From the NCBI GenBank assembly GCA_017854535.1, contig JAFMHL010000012.1, forward strand, positions 1-64,000: DNA of 64,000 bases, written 5' to 3'. The translations under genes were made by a program, and so were the position numbers. This DNA comes from Nitratireductor sp. GTDB taxonomy: Bacteria > Pseudomonadota > Alphaproteobacteria > Rhizobiales > Rhizobiaceae. The notes below the pieces were generated by a model that was given only the letters and a program-made list of their open reading frames with translations, ran no database searches and had not been told where the DNA came from. Below, one piece after another: positions 46,262-55,767 of the stretch. The first letter of the stretch is position 1. Every line of letters begins with the position of its first letter.

Positions 46262-47569
46262 TCAAGCTTCACCAAATACGCGGCGGAAAATCGTATCCAC
46301 ATGTTTGGTGTGGTAATCGAGATTGAATTTATCGCGGATTTGCTCCTCGCTCAGATGCTCAAGAACCTCTTTGTCCGCCAGCAGTTCCTCAAGGAAATCT
46401 TTTCCCTGTTCCCAAACCTTCATGGCATTGCGCTGCACCAAACGATAGGAATCTTCTCTAGACGCGCCAGCTTGGGTTAGGGCCAACAATACCCGTTGGG
46501 AATGAATGAGGCCGCGGAACTTGTTCATGTTGTTGATCATGTTTTCTGGATAGACCAACAGTTTTTCAATGACGCCAGTCAGGCGCACCAGCGCAAAGTC
46601 CAGTGTGATGGTTGAGTCTGGGCCGATCATACGTTCCACAGAAGAGTGTGAAATATCGCGCTCATGCCAAAGGGCTACATTTTCCATCGCAGGAACTGCA
46701 GCCATGCGCACAATTCTCGCTAAGCCAGTCAGGTTTTCAGTTAGGACCGGGTTACGTTTATGTGGCATTGCCGAAGAGCCTTTTTGACCCGGAGCAAAAT
46801 ACTCTTCAGCCTCTAAAACTTCAGTCCTTTGCAGATGACGGATTTCAGTCGCGAGGCGTTCGATGGACGATGCAATAACGCCAAGGGTCACGAAATACAT
46901 AGCGTGGCGATCACGGGGGATAACTTGCGTTGAAACGGGCTCTGCTTCCAGACCCAGTTTGTTTGCCACGTGTTCTTCGACTGATGGATCGATATTGGCA
47001 AAGGTTCCAACGGCGCCTGATATGGCGCAAGTGGCGATTTCCTTGCGTGCGTTAACAAGGCGCTCGCGGCATCGGGTGAATTCGGCATAGGCCTGGGCCA
47101 ATTTGACACCAAAGGTTGTTGGTTCGGCATGGATGCCATGAGAACGGCCAATAGTAATGGTGTCTTTGTGTTCGAAGGCGCGTTTTTTCAGCGCTGCCAG
47201 CAATTTTTCCATATCCGCTAAAAGCAAATCGGTTGCTTTGACCAATTGAACATTAAAACAAGTGTCCAGAACGTCTGAAGAAGTCATACCTTGGTGGACG
47301 AAGCGGGCCTCTGGCCCTACGATCTCTGATAAATGGGTAAGAAATGCAATCACATCATGTTTGGTAACCGCTTCGATCTCGTCGATACGCGCAACGTCAA
47401 ATTCAACGTCTTTGGCTTTTTCCCAGATTGTCCTAGCTGCTTCTTTTGGAATAACGCCTAGTTCCGCCAGCGCATCGCCCGCATGGGCCTCGATTTCAAA
47501 CCAGATGCGGAATTTAGTCTCAGGCGACCAGATGGAGACCATTTCCGGGCGGGAATAGCGAGGGATCAT
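46262..47569 (-). CDS. purB: Adenylosuccinate lyase PurB
   Basis: A 435-aa enzyme that releases fumarate from SAICAR and adenylosuccinate. It shows the superfamily signature GSSAMPHKRNP, the N-terminal MIPRYSRPEMVSIWSPETKF, and catalytic His regions TSSDVLDTC and RSHGIHAEPTTFG. The ATG at 47569 has AAAGGA upstream. A GTG six codons earlier is unlikely. It is separate from the purC-S-Q-L operon by about 3.5 kb but on the same strand, with its own terminator. Confidence 0.98.
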   Translation of the reverse strand: MIPRYSRPEMVSIWSPETKFRIWFEIEAHAGDALAELGVIPKEAARTIWEKAKDVEFDVARIDEIEAVTKHDVIAFLTHLSEIVGPEARFVHQGMTSSDVLDTCFNVQLVKATDLLLADMEKLLAALKKRAFEHKDTITIGRSHGIHAEPTTFGVKLAQAYAEFTRCRERLVNARKEIATCAISGAVGTFANIDPSVEEHVANKLGLEAEPVSTQVIPRDRHAMYFVTLGVIASSIERLATEIRHLQRTEVLEAEEYFAPGQKGSSAMPHKRNPVLTENLTGLARIVRMAAVPAMENVALWHERDISHSSVERMIGPDSTITLDFALVRLTGVIEKLLVYPENMINNMNKFRGLIHSQRVLLALTQAGASREDSYRLVQRNAMKVWEQGKDFLEELLADKEVLEHLSEEQIRDKFNLDYHTKHVDTIFRRVFGEA

Positions 47570-47687
47570 TGAAGCGTCCTTTGTCACAATAATTTGGTTG
47601 ATGTCTGGCTACCAGCTTGGACATGGGGTTTCAACCGCTGGAGAGGGCTGCATCAGCGTTTCCCCCAGTCTTTCATTTGAACGTAGA

Positions 47688-48419
47688 TTATTGAATGGAC
47701 ATTCGCGTTGTTACAGCCAGATAACGCCCGTCGGGGCCTTCGAAACCAAAAGTTTCGTAAAGGATCAATAATGCGATGATTAATTCATTTCCGCCAGCGG
47801 GTCGGTAGGTCACAATATCTGCAAAACGATAGGATGTGGGACAGCCTCTGCTTTGGGGAACCGCTGTGTCTTCATGTAGCAATTTGGTTGTCTTTCCAGC
47901 CTCTTTGAATATCTGGCTTACTCGAAATCCTTTTGTTCCTCCCAGATCAGCGCAAAGTCCTTCGCTGAAAAAGTCTAATTCTTCCAAGCGAAATTCAATT
48001 CTATCATTGGTAGGAGGATTGAACGCCCAAGGCCTTGCTTCCATTCGATGCGGGTTATCGACGACTTCAAGCGGCGTATTGGTTGCGTTGATGATGCCTG
48101 CTTCAGAAATCTGTGAAAGCGTATTGCCTGACATTTCGCGAGCCAAATCGCGGGCGTCTTGTACGGATGAATCTTCATTTTCGATGCGCGCGCGAAAAGG
48201 CGATCCGCTGATCCAATTGTCGGTTCGGGTATCGATTACGTAAATCGTGGAATAAGGAAAGCCGGAACCGTCTTGTATGCCGAATTCTTCGAAGGCGAAT
48301 TGGTTGCCATCGACAGAAAAGCCGATAATCGCACGGGTTGCGAAATCTCCTGCATTTGCCGGAGTGATGGCCATGGAGAACCAGAGAAATATCGCGCTTA
48401 TTAAATATAAATTGTCCAC
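47688..48419 (-). CDS. DUF2259 family secreted protein
   Basis: A 243-aa exported protein. The signal peptide is residues 1-23 (NLYLISAIFLWFSMAITPANA, cleavage after ANA). The mature part starts GDFATRAIIGFSVDGNQFAFEEFG, the DUF2259 opening text, and continues with YVIDTRTDNWISGSPF and ARDLAREMSGNTL. The function of the family is unknown. It is the last of three minus-strand genes (substrate-binding protein, P1 peptidase, DUF2259), starting 23 bp after the P1 gene, so it is probably co-transcribed. Confidence 0.85.
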   Translation of the reverse strand: MDNLYLISAIFLWFSMAITPANAGDFATRAIIGFSVDGNQFAFEEFGIQDGSGFPYSTIYVIDTRTDNWISGSPFRARIENEDSSVQDARDLAREMSGNTLSQISEAGIINATNTPLEVVDNPHRMEARPWAFNPPTNDRIEFRLEELDFFSEGLCADLGGTKGFRVSQIFKEAGKTTKLLHEDTAVPQSRGCPTSYRFADIVTYRPAGGNELIIALLILYETFGFEGPDGRYLAVTTRMSIQ

Positions 48420-48442
48420 CCTGAATCTCCTTGCTTTGAGGC

Positions 48443-49450
48443 CTAGCCTTTACCGAATTTTTGCTTCCAACTTGGGAAATTCGGATCATCGCTGTCGCTT
48501 GCTTCATAGATGCCTCGTGCGATTGCCCTAGACATAGTAGATGATGCGAGGGCGCAAAGGTCTATCCATTCATTCATGTTTTTTGGGCGAGGTTTTGTTC
48601 CTGTGGAAATTGCAAAAACCATGTCACCATCCAAGGGCGTATGGGCTGGCCAAAGGGCCCGCGCAAAACCATCATGCGCCACAACGGCAAGGCGCTTTGC
48701 TTCTGCTTTCGTCAAGGCCATATCCGTTGCGATAACTGCGACGGTGGTATTGGTTCCTGCCTGCAGGTGATCGCGAAATTTGATGTGCAGACCATCGGCA
48801 TTTTTGGGCATGGGGTGCGGATAGCCAAGCCCGCCAAACTCCTTGTTTTGTTCAAAGGCTGCTGCGTGGAAATGGCCTGTATCGTCGATGATCGGGCTGC
48901 CCAGAGCGTTTACAGCAACCAAGGCGCCAATGGTTGCGCCATTGTCTAATTTGGCTGAGGCCGACCCTAGTCCGCCGCGAAGCCCTGCCACCAATGCGCC
49001 ATAACCTGCACCTGTTGACCCGATATCGAATTGTTTGCTAGCAGATTTCGCAGCCTCATATCCAAGGTCACGATAGGGCGAATAATCCTTCCAATCCTTG
49101 TCGCCACCATTGATCAAATCAAACAGTATCGCGCCAGGAACTATTGGGATTTTATGGGGGCCGATTTCAAAACCCTTGCCTTGATCTTGAAGAACTTTTT
49201 GTATGCCAGCTGCCGCATCTAAGCCGAAGGCGGATCCACCAGATAAAAACAGGCCGTGAATTTCTTCGACGGTGTTTTCCGGTGACAATAGATCGGTTTC
49301 GCGTGTGCCGGGTGCTCCGCCCATAACATGACAAGAAGCAATGGTTGGCGTTTCGAACAAAAGGGCAGTTACACCTGTTCTAACGGATTGATCTTCCGCG
49401 TTGCCAACCAGAACGCCATTCACATCGGTAATCAGATTTCTCGTTGTCAT
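48443..49450 (-). CDS. P1 family (DmpA-like) aminopeptidase
   Basis: A 335-aa member of the self-processing Ntn-type hydrolases (family S58/P1). Diagnostic text includes ITDVNGVLVGNAEDQSVRTGVTALLFE, GGAPGTRETDLLSPENTVEEIHG, LSGGSAFGLDAAAGIQ, and GSTGAGYGALVAGLRGGLGSAS. Members remove N-terminal amino acids from small peptides or beta-amino acids. The start overlaps the stop of the substrate-binding-protein gene by four bases, which suggests peptide or amino-acid scavenging as a joint role (inference). Confidence 0.92.
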   Translation of the reverse strand: MTTRNLITDVNGVLVGNAEDQSVRTGVTALLFETPTIASCHVMGGAPGTRETDLLSPENTVEEIHGLFLSGGSAFGLDAAAGIQKVLQDQGKGFEIGPHKIPIVPGAILFDLINGGDKDWKDYSPYRDLGYEAAKSASKQFDIGSTGAGYGALVAGLRGGLGSASAKLDNGATIGALVAVNALGSPIIDDTGHFHAAAFEQNKEFGGLGYPHPMPKNADGLHIKFRDHLQAGTNTTVAVIATDMALTKAEAKRLAVVAHDGFARALWPAHTPLDGDMVFAISTGTKPRPKNMNEWIDLCALASSTMSRAIARGIYEASDSDDPNFPSWKQKFGKG

Positions 49451-50556
49451 TGGGTAACCTGTTTAAAGTCAGAGCCAGTCCATACATACAGATCATATTG
49501 CTGGGCGGTGTTTCGGCCATCAGATGAAAAACTAACTGGGCCAAGTAAGGTCTCAAACGTTTTTTCAGCTAGATTGCTTGTGGTTTTTTCAGGACTATCC
49601 GCGAATGCGCCAAAGGCCACCTGTATTGATTGGAAACCCGCAAGCACAGAAATTTCTGGTTGAATTTTATTGTCTTCCAATAGGATTTTCATTTCCTCTG
49701 ACAGTTGAAGATCAACCGAGGATTTCTCGACAATAGCTTGAAGCCCCGGAGGAGGCAGAATGTCCTGATCAAGATAAGGCATGATGGATAAAATCTCTCC
49801 TCCAGCAATTTCCAAATCGATATTCAATTCATTGGCGTTATTGGCGATCATCGCCACATCTTCTGCCGATGCTCCAACAAAAACATGGGTAATACCTGCA
49901 CGGCGTAATCGACGTATCAAACGGGCTTGCGTGGATTGAGTAGGGCGGAAATTATCCTGAAACTGAGAAGGCAGCCCTTTTTCTTCCATAACGGCTCTAA
50001 AAGCGTCAGCAAGATTGCGCCCATAAACGGTTCCATCATCAACAATTGCATAGGCTTTTCCGGCCCAAGCATCGCCAAATATTTTGCCTGCAAACAAAGA
50101 CGCGTCGCTATCGCCCGGAGATAATCGCCATATATTCCATGATTCCCGTACTCGATCTTTGATCAGGCGTTCAGAACGTGCTCCAGCTACTAATATTGGA
50201 ATTGAGGTAGTGGCGTAGGCGCTTGCGACAACAGTAGCGGCCTCGTTGCATAAAAGACCAGTAACCAAGTCAACGCCGGACTTGATCAAATCAGATGCGG
50301 CCAAATTCGCAAGCTCCGTGTCACAGCCGTCATCCACGATGACCAAATTGATTTTCTCTCCAGATGTGCGTTCGATTTCGCTGATCGCCAGTTTTGCGCC
50401 GATTAGATACTGCCTTGCCAAGACTTCTGCAGTGCCTGTTAATGGCAAGGAAAGGCCTATCTTCTTTTCGGCCTTGGCAGGTGGAGCGGAAATTGCCAGC
50501 AGGGAAAAGGCAGCTATCAGCAATGAAAAGATTTGAAGGCTTCGCCGAAAGTCCAT
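49447..50556 (-). CDS. LivJ-type periplasmic substrate-binding protein
   Basis: A 369-aa protein with a signal peptide (residues 1-29, FSLLIAAFSLLAISAPPAKA). The two-lobed type I binding fold follows: KIGLSLPLTGTAEVLARQYLIGAKLAI, LVIVDDGCDTELANLAASDLI, and AYAIVDDGTVYGRNLADAF. This is the branched-chain amino-acid ABC-transporter receptor family. No permease or ATPase genes are nearby, so it is an orphan receptor. It is the first gene of a three-gene unit and overlaps the P1 peptidase gene by four bases. Confidence 0.88.
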   Translation of the reverse strand: MDFRRSLQIFSLLIAAFSLLAISAPPAKAEKKIGLSLPLTGTAEVLARQYLIGAKLAISEIERTSGEKINLVIVDDGCDTELANLAASDLIKSGVDLVTGLLCNEAATVVASAYATTSIPILVAGARSERLIKDRVRESWNIWRLSPGDSDASLFAGKIFGDAWAGKAYAIVDDGTVYGRNLADAFRAVMEEKGLPSQFQDNFRPTQSTQARLIRRLRRAGITHVFVGASAEDVAMIANNANELNIDLEIAGGEILSIMPYLDQDILPPPGLQAIVEKSSVDLQLSEEMKILLEDNKIQPEISVLAGFQSIQVAFGAFADSPEKTTSNLAEKTFETLLGPVSFSSDGRNTAQQYDLYVWTGSDFKQVTQ

Positions 50557-50744
50557 CTATTTGGCCCAATACTGCTTAAAGGATTCATATTGTGGAAAGC
50601 TAAGCTACTAACAGGCTTCTGTAAATCCGAACACAGCCATTGCATTTATACCAGTCGGTATTAGGTTGGTTGAGTGTATGCGGGATTTCAATAATGGTGA
50701 TATTCCCGTGGTTTTGGCTCCAAAAGACTTTCAGGCAGAAAAAT

Positions 50745-51656
50745 ATGAAGTTTCCCTCCAGTATTGATGAAACCGAAGCCATCTTGGAACAGGGTGGATA
50801 TGTTGCCGATCGTTCATTGGCAACGGTATTGTATCTCTCGCTGAAGATGAAAAGACCGCTTTTTCTTGAAGGGGAAGCGGGCGTGGGCAAAACTGAAATC
50901 GCCAAGGTGCTGAGCCAACAACTAGATCGGCCGCTTATTCGGCTTCAATGTTATGAAGGTCTTGATATTTCCTCAGCAGTTTATGAGTGGAATTATGCTG
51001 CGCAGATGGTTGAAATCAGAATGCGCGAAGCCTCAGGCGACACGAATAAAGGCGAAATGGAAAAGGGCGTTTTTGCTGATCGTTTTCTAATCCGCAGACC
51101 GCTTTTGCAGGCGCTTGAGGGAAAAGCTGGCAAAGCACCAATCTTGTTGATTGATGAACTAGATAGAACCGATGAAGCCTTTGAAGCGTTCTTGCTCGAA
51201 ATTCTATCTGATTTCCAGGTCACCATTCCAGAACTGGGAACGATAAAGGCTAAAGAGCCACCGATTGTTATCGTGACCACCAATAGAACCCGCGAAATCC
51301 ACGATGCTTTGAAGCGCCGCTGTTTGTATCATTGGGTTGATTACCCCGATGCAGAGCGGGAAATGGCGATTTTGAAAGTCAAAGTGCCAAAGGCTGGCGA
51401 TGCTTTGTCCAAAGAAATTGTAGCTTACATACAAAAGCTCCGCGAAATGGATTTGTTTAAAAATCCGGGCGTGGCAGAAACTTTGGATTGGGCCTCTGCT
51501 TTGATTGAGTTGGATAAGTTGGCGCTTGATCCGCAAACCGTTTCGGACACGATTGGCGTGTTGCTAAAATATCAGGACGACATTGCGCGCATACAATCAA
51601 GCGAGGGTAAGCAAATGCTGGACGAAGTGAAAGCCAATTTGAAGGCTGCGGAGTAA
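50745..51656 (+). CDS. MoxR-family AAA ATPase (CoxD-like)
   Basis: A 303-aa AAA+ ATPase with Walker A GEAGVGKT (43-50), Walker B ILLIDELDRTDEAFE and the MoxR sensor region VIVTTNRTREIHDALKRRC. The frame runs back to 50640, but the ATG at 50745 gives the normal family N-terminus (MKFPSSIDETEAILEQGGYV). The best-known relative in this genetic setting is CoxD, which with the VWA protein CoxE remodels the Mo-Cu site of CO dehydrogenase. It heads a five-gene operon, four bases ahead of the VWA gene. Confidence 0.92.
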   Translation: MKFPSSIDETEAILEQGGYVADRSLATVLYLSLKMKRPLFLEGEAGVGKTEIAKVLSQQLDRPLIRLQCYEGLDISSAVYEWNYAAQMVEIRMREASGDTNKGEMEKGVFADRFLIRRPLLQALEGKAGKAPILLIDELDRTDEAFEAFLLEILSDFQVTIPELGTIKAKEPPIVIVTTNRTREIHDALKRRCLYHWVDYPDAEREMAILKVKVPKAGDALSKEIVAYIQKLREMDLFKNPGVAETLDWASALIELDKLALDPQTVSDTIGVLLKYQDDIARIQSSEGKQMLDEVKANLKAAE

Positions 51657-51659
51657 GCC

Positions 51660-52916
51660 TTGCCAGATAACGTGACTAATCTGGATCAACTTGATATGCC
51701 CAAAGCGGTTGTTTCAGGGCGTTTGCCTGACAATATCTTGTATTTCGCGAGAACCTTGAGGGGCGCTGGTATGCGGATTGGCCCTGCAAGCACGGTGGAC
51801 GCGGTTCGTGCCGTTGAGATGGCGGGAATTACAAACCGCGATGATTTTTACTGGATATTGCATACGATTTTTGTAACCCGCCGCGAAGACCACGCTGTCT
51901 TTGACGAAGCATTTCGATTGTTTTGGCGCTCGCGCGATCTGGTTGAAAAAATGATCCAGATGTTTTCGCCAATGATGCCTGACAGGGAAGCGACGCCAGA
52001 GAAAAAGGCCGGGCAGGCGCGGGTGTCTGAATCGATGTTTTCTGGTCAAGAGAATAAGAAAGAAGTTGATAAGCCAGAAATTGAAATTGATGCCTTGATG
52101 AGCGCATCAGGCAAAGAGGTATTGCGGAAAAAAGACTTCGCTCAGATGAGCGTTGCAGAATTGGCTCAATCAAGATTAGCTATGAGCAAGCTGGTTCTGC
52201 CCATTCAACAGGTGCGCACGAGACGTTTTAAATCGGTCAATCGGATTGCCAGAATTGATCCGCGCCGAACCTTGTCCGCTTCGCTTAGAACTGGAGGCGA
52301 TTTGGTGCTTCCGAAGTTTCGAAAGCAAAAGGAAATCTATCCGCCGATTGTAGTTCTGGCAGATATTTCTGGCTCCATGGCGAATTATTCTCGAACCTTT
52401 TTGCACTTTCTGCATGCGCTGAGTAGCAGCAGACAAAAAGTTCATACATTCCTTTTTGGTACAAGGCTTACCAATGTTACCCGTCAATTACGCCATAAAG
52501 ACCCTGATCAGGCTTTGGCGGATTGTACTGACCGCGTGGAAGACTGGTCCGGTGGCACAAGAATAGGAACAACCTTTCACGAGTTTAACAAAAAATGGTC
52601 GCGCCGGGTTTTGGGGCAGGGCGCAATTGTTTTGCTTATTACTGATGGTCTTGAGCGCGATAGTGATGATTTGTTAGAGCGGGAAATGGATAGACTGCAT
52701 CGCTCTTGCCGACGCTTGATCTGGCTAAATCCATTGCTGAGGTTTGACGGGTTCCAAGCAAAGGCCAAAGGCATTCGAACAATGTTGCCACATGTGGACG
52801 AGTTTCGCGCTGTGCACTCTTTGGATGCTTTGTCGGAGCTTTGTTTGGCGCTTTCCAAGCCTGCAACACGTGAAAACGACCCGCGCATATGGCTTGAAGA
52901 AATGGGTGTTAAGTGA
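51660..52916 (+). CDS. VWA-domain protein (CoxE-like)
   Basis: A 418-aa protein with a C-terminal von Willebrand A domain. The MIDAS motif is DISGS at 235-239 in VVLADISGSMANYSRTF, and the second metal-binding piece is GGTRIGTTFHEFN. The N-terminal part is charged and helical. CoxE-type proteins are partners of MoxR/CoxD ATPases. The start is a TTG, four bases after the previous stop and six bases after GGAG. An internal ATG at 51696 is possible. Text and gene order match the cox maturation module. Confidence 0.92.
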   Translation: MPDNVTNLDQLDMPKAVVSGRLPDNILYFARTLRGAGMRIGPASTVDAVRAVEMAGITNRDDFYWILHTIFVTRREDHAVFDEAFRLFWRSRDLVEKMIQMFSPMMPDREATPEKKAGQARVSESMFSGQENKKEVDKPEIEIDALMSASGKEVLRKKDFAQMSVAELAQSRLAMSKLVLPIQQVRTRRFKSVNRIARIDPRRTLSASLRTGGDLVLPKFRKQKEIYPPIVVLADISGSMANYSRTFLHFLHALSSSRQKVHTFLFGTRLTNVTRQLRHKDPDQALADCTDRVEDWSGGTRIGTTFHEFNKKWSRRVLGQGAIVLLITDGLERDSDDLLEREMDRLHRSCRRLIWLNPLLRFDGFQAKAKGIRTMLPHVDEFRAVHSLDALSELCLALSKPATRENDPRIWLEEMGVK

Positions 52917-52962
52917 AACATTCAACTGACTATCAACCATCCGAATTGGGAGTAAAATTTCT

Positions 52963-53295
52963 ATGACTGCCGCATTTCAGAAACTTGGTGATGAATTGGC
53001 TGTTGCCGAGGCTTGGATGCTTGTGGGCAAAGAAGTTGTTGTTGCCACTGTTGTTGAAACATGGGGTTCAGCTCCAAGACCAGTTGGTTCTCATTTGGTT
53101 ATTGATCAAGATGGGAATTTTGAAGGGTCTGTTTCTGGTGGCTGTGTAGAAGGATCAGTTATCACGGATGCAATGGATGTCTTGAAGTCAGGCGAACCCA
53201 AAATGCTTGAATTTGGCGTGGCCGATGAGACTGCGTGGCAAGTCGGATTGTCCTGCGGTGGTAAAATTCGCGTCTATTTGGAGCGCATAGGCTGA
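52963..53295 (+). CDS. XdhC/CoxI N-terminal domain protein
   Basis: A 110-aa protein made of just the XdhC_CoxI N-terminal domain: VVATVVETWGSAPRPVGSHLVI followed by the Cys-containing core GSVSGGCVEGSVITDA and SCGGKIRVYLERIG. XdhC/CoxI proteins bind the molybdenum cofactor and hand it to xanthine-oxidase-type hydroxylases, adding the sulfido ligand. In other genomes this domain is often fused to a Rossmann domain. Here that domain is a separate gene overlapping by one base. Confidence 0.92.
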   Translation: MTAAFQKLGDELAVAEAWMLVGKEVVVATVVETWGSAPRPVGSHLVIDQDGNFEGSVSGGCVEGSVITDAMDVLKSGEPKMLEFGVADETAWQVGLSCGGKIRVYLERIG

Positions 53296-54011
53296 TGGAC
53301 CCGCAAAGCCTCAAAGAGTTAAACGCTGCCAAGCGGGCGAGAAAAGCAGTAATTCTGTTGACTGAGATCGAGACGGGTCGTGATCGTCTGGTTCTGGAAA
53401 GTGATACTGTTTCTGGAGAGTTGGGTGAAGCGATCGCGAAGGCTTTTGGCGATGGTAAGTCGCGAATGCTGGAGATTGATGGCAGCGAATATTTTCTTAA
53501 TGTGCATATTCCTGCTCCCAGAATTGTTGTGATAGGCGCTGTCCATATTTCACAGGCGCTTGCCCAAATTGCAAAAACAGCGGGTTATGATTTGGAAGTG
53601 ATTGATCCGCGAACTGCTTTTGCCACGCCTGAACGGTTTCAAGGTGTTTCGTTGCATGCAGATTGGCCTGAGACTGTTCTGAAGGCACATCCGCTTGATG
53701 CTTTTACTGCCCTTGTTGCTGTAACCCATGATCCCAAGATTGACGATTTTCCGATAAAAGCAGCGTTGGAGAGTAATTGTTTTTATGTTGGTGCTTTGGG
53801 TAGTCGTAAAACCCATGCGAAGCGGCTGGAACGGTTGGCTGCTTCAGGCGTTGCGAGCGCTGAGCTTGATCGAATTTGCGCGCCGATTGGATTGGATATT
53901 GGTGCCTCCAGCCCGCAAGAAATTGCTATTGCTATTATGGCTGAAATAATTGGTGCGTTTCGCAAAAGATCCTTGAAAATGGGTGATAGCAGTGAAGTTG
54001 TAGCGTCGTGA
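53295..54011 (+). CDS. XdhC family protein (Rossmann-domain part)
   Basis: A 238-aa protein with the XdhC C-terminal NAD-binding fold: RIVVIGAVHISQALAQIAK, then LEVIDPRTAFATPERF, FTALVAVTHDPKIDDFPIK and VGALGSRKTHAKRLERL, ending IGLDIGASSPQEIAIAIMAEI. The first glycine-rich loop reads GAVHIS rather than the more usual GxGH. The first 70 residues hold a second, degenerate N-terminal XdhC part. It starts on a TGATG overlap and ends in a GTGA overlap with the next gene, so translation of the three genes is coupled. Confidence 0.9.
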   Translation: MDPQSLKELNAAKRARKAVILLTEIETGRDRLVLESDTVSGELGEAIAKAFGDGKSRMLEIDGSEYFLNVHIPAPRIVVIGAVHISQALAQIAKTAGYDLEVIDPRTAFATPERFQGVSLHADWPETVLKAHPLDAFTALVAVTHDPKIDDFPIKAALESNCFYVGALGSRKTHAKRLERLAASGVASAELDRICAPIGLDIGASSPQEIAIAIMAEIIGAFRKRSLKMGDSSEVVAS

Positions 54012-55609
54012 AGTTTGGAAAACTTCCGATAGACCAATGCATTGGAACGGTGCTTGCGCATTCCTTGAAGCTATCTGATTTCACCATCAAGAAGGGCGCT
54101 TTACTTGATGAAGATGTTATTGCGAAACTAACGGCGTCCGGCATATCCGAGTTGATTGTTGCCCGATTGAATGATGACGATGTCATAGAAGATGAGGCTG
54201 CGCGCATCATCGCCGATGCATTAAACATGCGGGGAGTTCATATCAGCGAAGCTGGGACAGGACGTGTCAACTTTCACGCAAGCGCCGATGGCGTTTTCAC
54301 AGTTTCTAAGAAGATTGTGGACGCGATCAATTCTATTGATCCGTCGATTACGTTTGCCACCCTGCCAAACAATGAAGTTGTCAAAGCAGGGCGGATGGTG
54401 GCAACCGTGAAAATTATTCCCTATGCGGTTTCTGCAAACAGTCTGGCATCTGTGAAGCTTCAAGCATCGTCAGCGCCTGTGATGGCTGTAAACGAGTTTG
54501 TGTCGAAGCGGGTTACTGTCATTTCGACCAAGTTGCCCGGGCTGAAAGACAAGGTGATTGAAAAGACCCTGAAAGTCTTGGGGCAGCGCCTTCAGGTGGC
54601 AGAAGCAACGATCGTTGATCACCAGATCATACCGCACACTGAAGCGGCTGTTCAAAGCCAGATTCAAAAACAATCCGCGGTTTCCGACATCGTCATTATT
54701 TTTGGCGCGTCAGCTATCAGCGACATTGGCGATGTTATCCCCGCAGGTTTGGTTGGCGCAGGCGGAACGATCACAAGATTTGGAATGCCAGTCGATCCGG
54801 GAAATTTGTTGATGCTCGGCAAAATTGGTGGGACGCCTGTAATCGGTGCGCCGGGATGTGCGCGCTCACCAGCGGAGAACGGATTTGACTTTGTTTTGAA
54901 TCGCTTATTGGCGGATATTGAAGTGACATCGGATGATATTGCCTCCATGGGCGTTGGAGGGTTGTTGATGGAGATCGTTTCGCGTCCGCAACCTCGAGAG
55001 GTCATCAAACAAGCTGAATTCAATATTGCTGCTTTAGTTTTGGCTGCGGGACAAAGCAGGCGAATGGGTGACAAAAACAAGCTCACTTTACCTATCAAGG
55101 GCAAAGCTATGGTGTGCTATCCTGTTGATGCGGCAAGCGAGGCTGGCATAGCATCGATTTTGGTTGTTACAGGCCATCAAGAGGGTGAAGTTCGTGAGGC
55201 GATTAACAATCCATCTGTTAGTTTTGTTTCTAATGCCAGCTATGCCGAAGGTCTTTCGACGAGCTTGATAGCTGGCATCCGTCATCTGCTTGACGAAGTT
55301 ACCCATGCGTTAGTGTTGCTGGGTGATATGCCGGAAATTACGAGTGCGATGGTCTTGCAATTGTTGGATGTAGCCAGAAAATCTGATCCTTCAACCATCG
55401 TTATGGCGACCCATGGGGGGAAACGTGGTAATCCCGTCCTGTGGCCGAGAGTATATTTTGAAGCTTTGGAAAACATTGCTGGTGACACAGGCGCGCGTCA
55501 TATCATTGGCCAAAATATTGAACATGTGGTTGAAGTTGAGCTTGGTTCTGCAGCTTCTTTAGATATCGACACACCTGAAGCTTTTGAAGCGTTCCAAGCT
55601 AAGATTTAG
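54008..55609 (+). CDS. Molybdopterin-binding / MobA-like nucleotidyltransferase fusion
   Basis: A 533-aa two-domain protein. Residues 1 to about 335 resemble the MoeA/MogA-type molybdopterin-binding module ([21 protein letters not shown], then [28 protein letters not shown]). From about 341 a MobA/MocA-type nucleotidyltransferase starts with [17 protein letters not shown], then [17 protein letters not shown] and [17 protein letters not shown]. Such proteins (MocA/CoxC-context) add CMP to molybdopterin to make MCD, the cofactor of xanthine-oxidase-family hydroxylases. It has a GTG start with 4-bp overlap. It is the last gene of the maturation operon and its end overlaps the convergent DUF2256 gene by 11 bp. 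Confidence 0.9.
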   Translation: MKFGKLPIDQCIGTVLAHSLKLSDFTIKKGALLDEDVIAKLTASGISELIVARLNDDDVIEDEAARIIADALNMRGVHISEAGTGRVNFHASADGVFTVSKKIVDAINSIDPSITFATLPNNEVVKAGRMVATVKIIPYAVSANSLASVKLQASSAPVMAVNEFVSKRVTVISTKLPGLKDKVIEKTLKVLGQRLQVAEATIVDHQIIPHTEAAVQSQIQKQSAVSDIVIIFGASAISDIGDVIPAGLVGAGGTITRFGMPVDPGNLLMLGKIGGTPVIGAPGCARSPAENGFDFVLNRLLADIEVTSDDIASMGVGGLLMEIVSRPQPREVIKQAEFNIAALVLAAGQSRRMGDKNKLTLPIKGKAMVCYPVDAASEAGIASILVVTGHQEGEVREAINNPSVSFVSNASYAEGLSTSLIAGIRHLLDEVTHALVLLGDMPEITSAMVLQLLDVARKSDPSTIVMATHGGKRGNPVLWPRVYFEALENIAGDTGARHIIGQNIEHVVEVELGSAASLDIDTPEAFEAFQAKI

Positions 55610-55742
55610 GATTGCCTTTTGATCGGCATTTTTCTGAGCAATATTTTACGTCATCCCAAACCTTTTCCCACTTTTTGCGCCAAGTGAATGGTCTTTGGCA
55701 AACCGGACATATTTTTTCCGGCAAGTCGGACTTTTTACGCAT
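55599..55742 (-). CDS. DUF2256 small zinc-ribbon-like protein
   Basis: A 47-aa basic protein, [19 protein letters not shown] at the N-terminus, then [15 protein letters not shown] and SEKCRSKG. The four cysteines (CPVC and CSEKC) should bind zinc. This text is diagnostic of DUF2256, whose function is unknown. It is easily missed because it is short and overlaps the end of the convergent MobA-like gene by 11 bp. It lies 25 bp after the radC stop on the same strand, so it may be co-transcribed with radC. Confidence 0.9.
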   Translation of the reverse strand: MRKKSDLPEKICPVCQRPFTWRKKWEKVWDDVKYCSEKCRSKGNPKS

Positions 55743-55767
55743 TTTTGGCAATTGTTTTCCGATCCAT

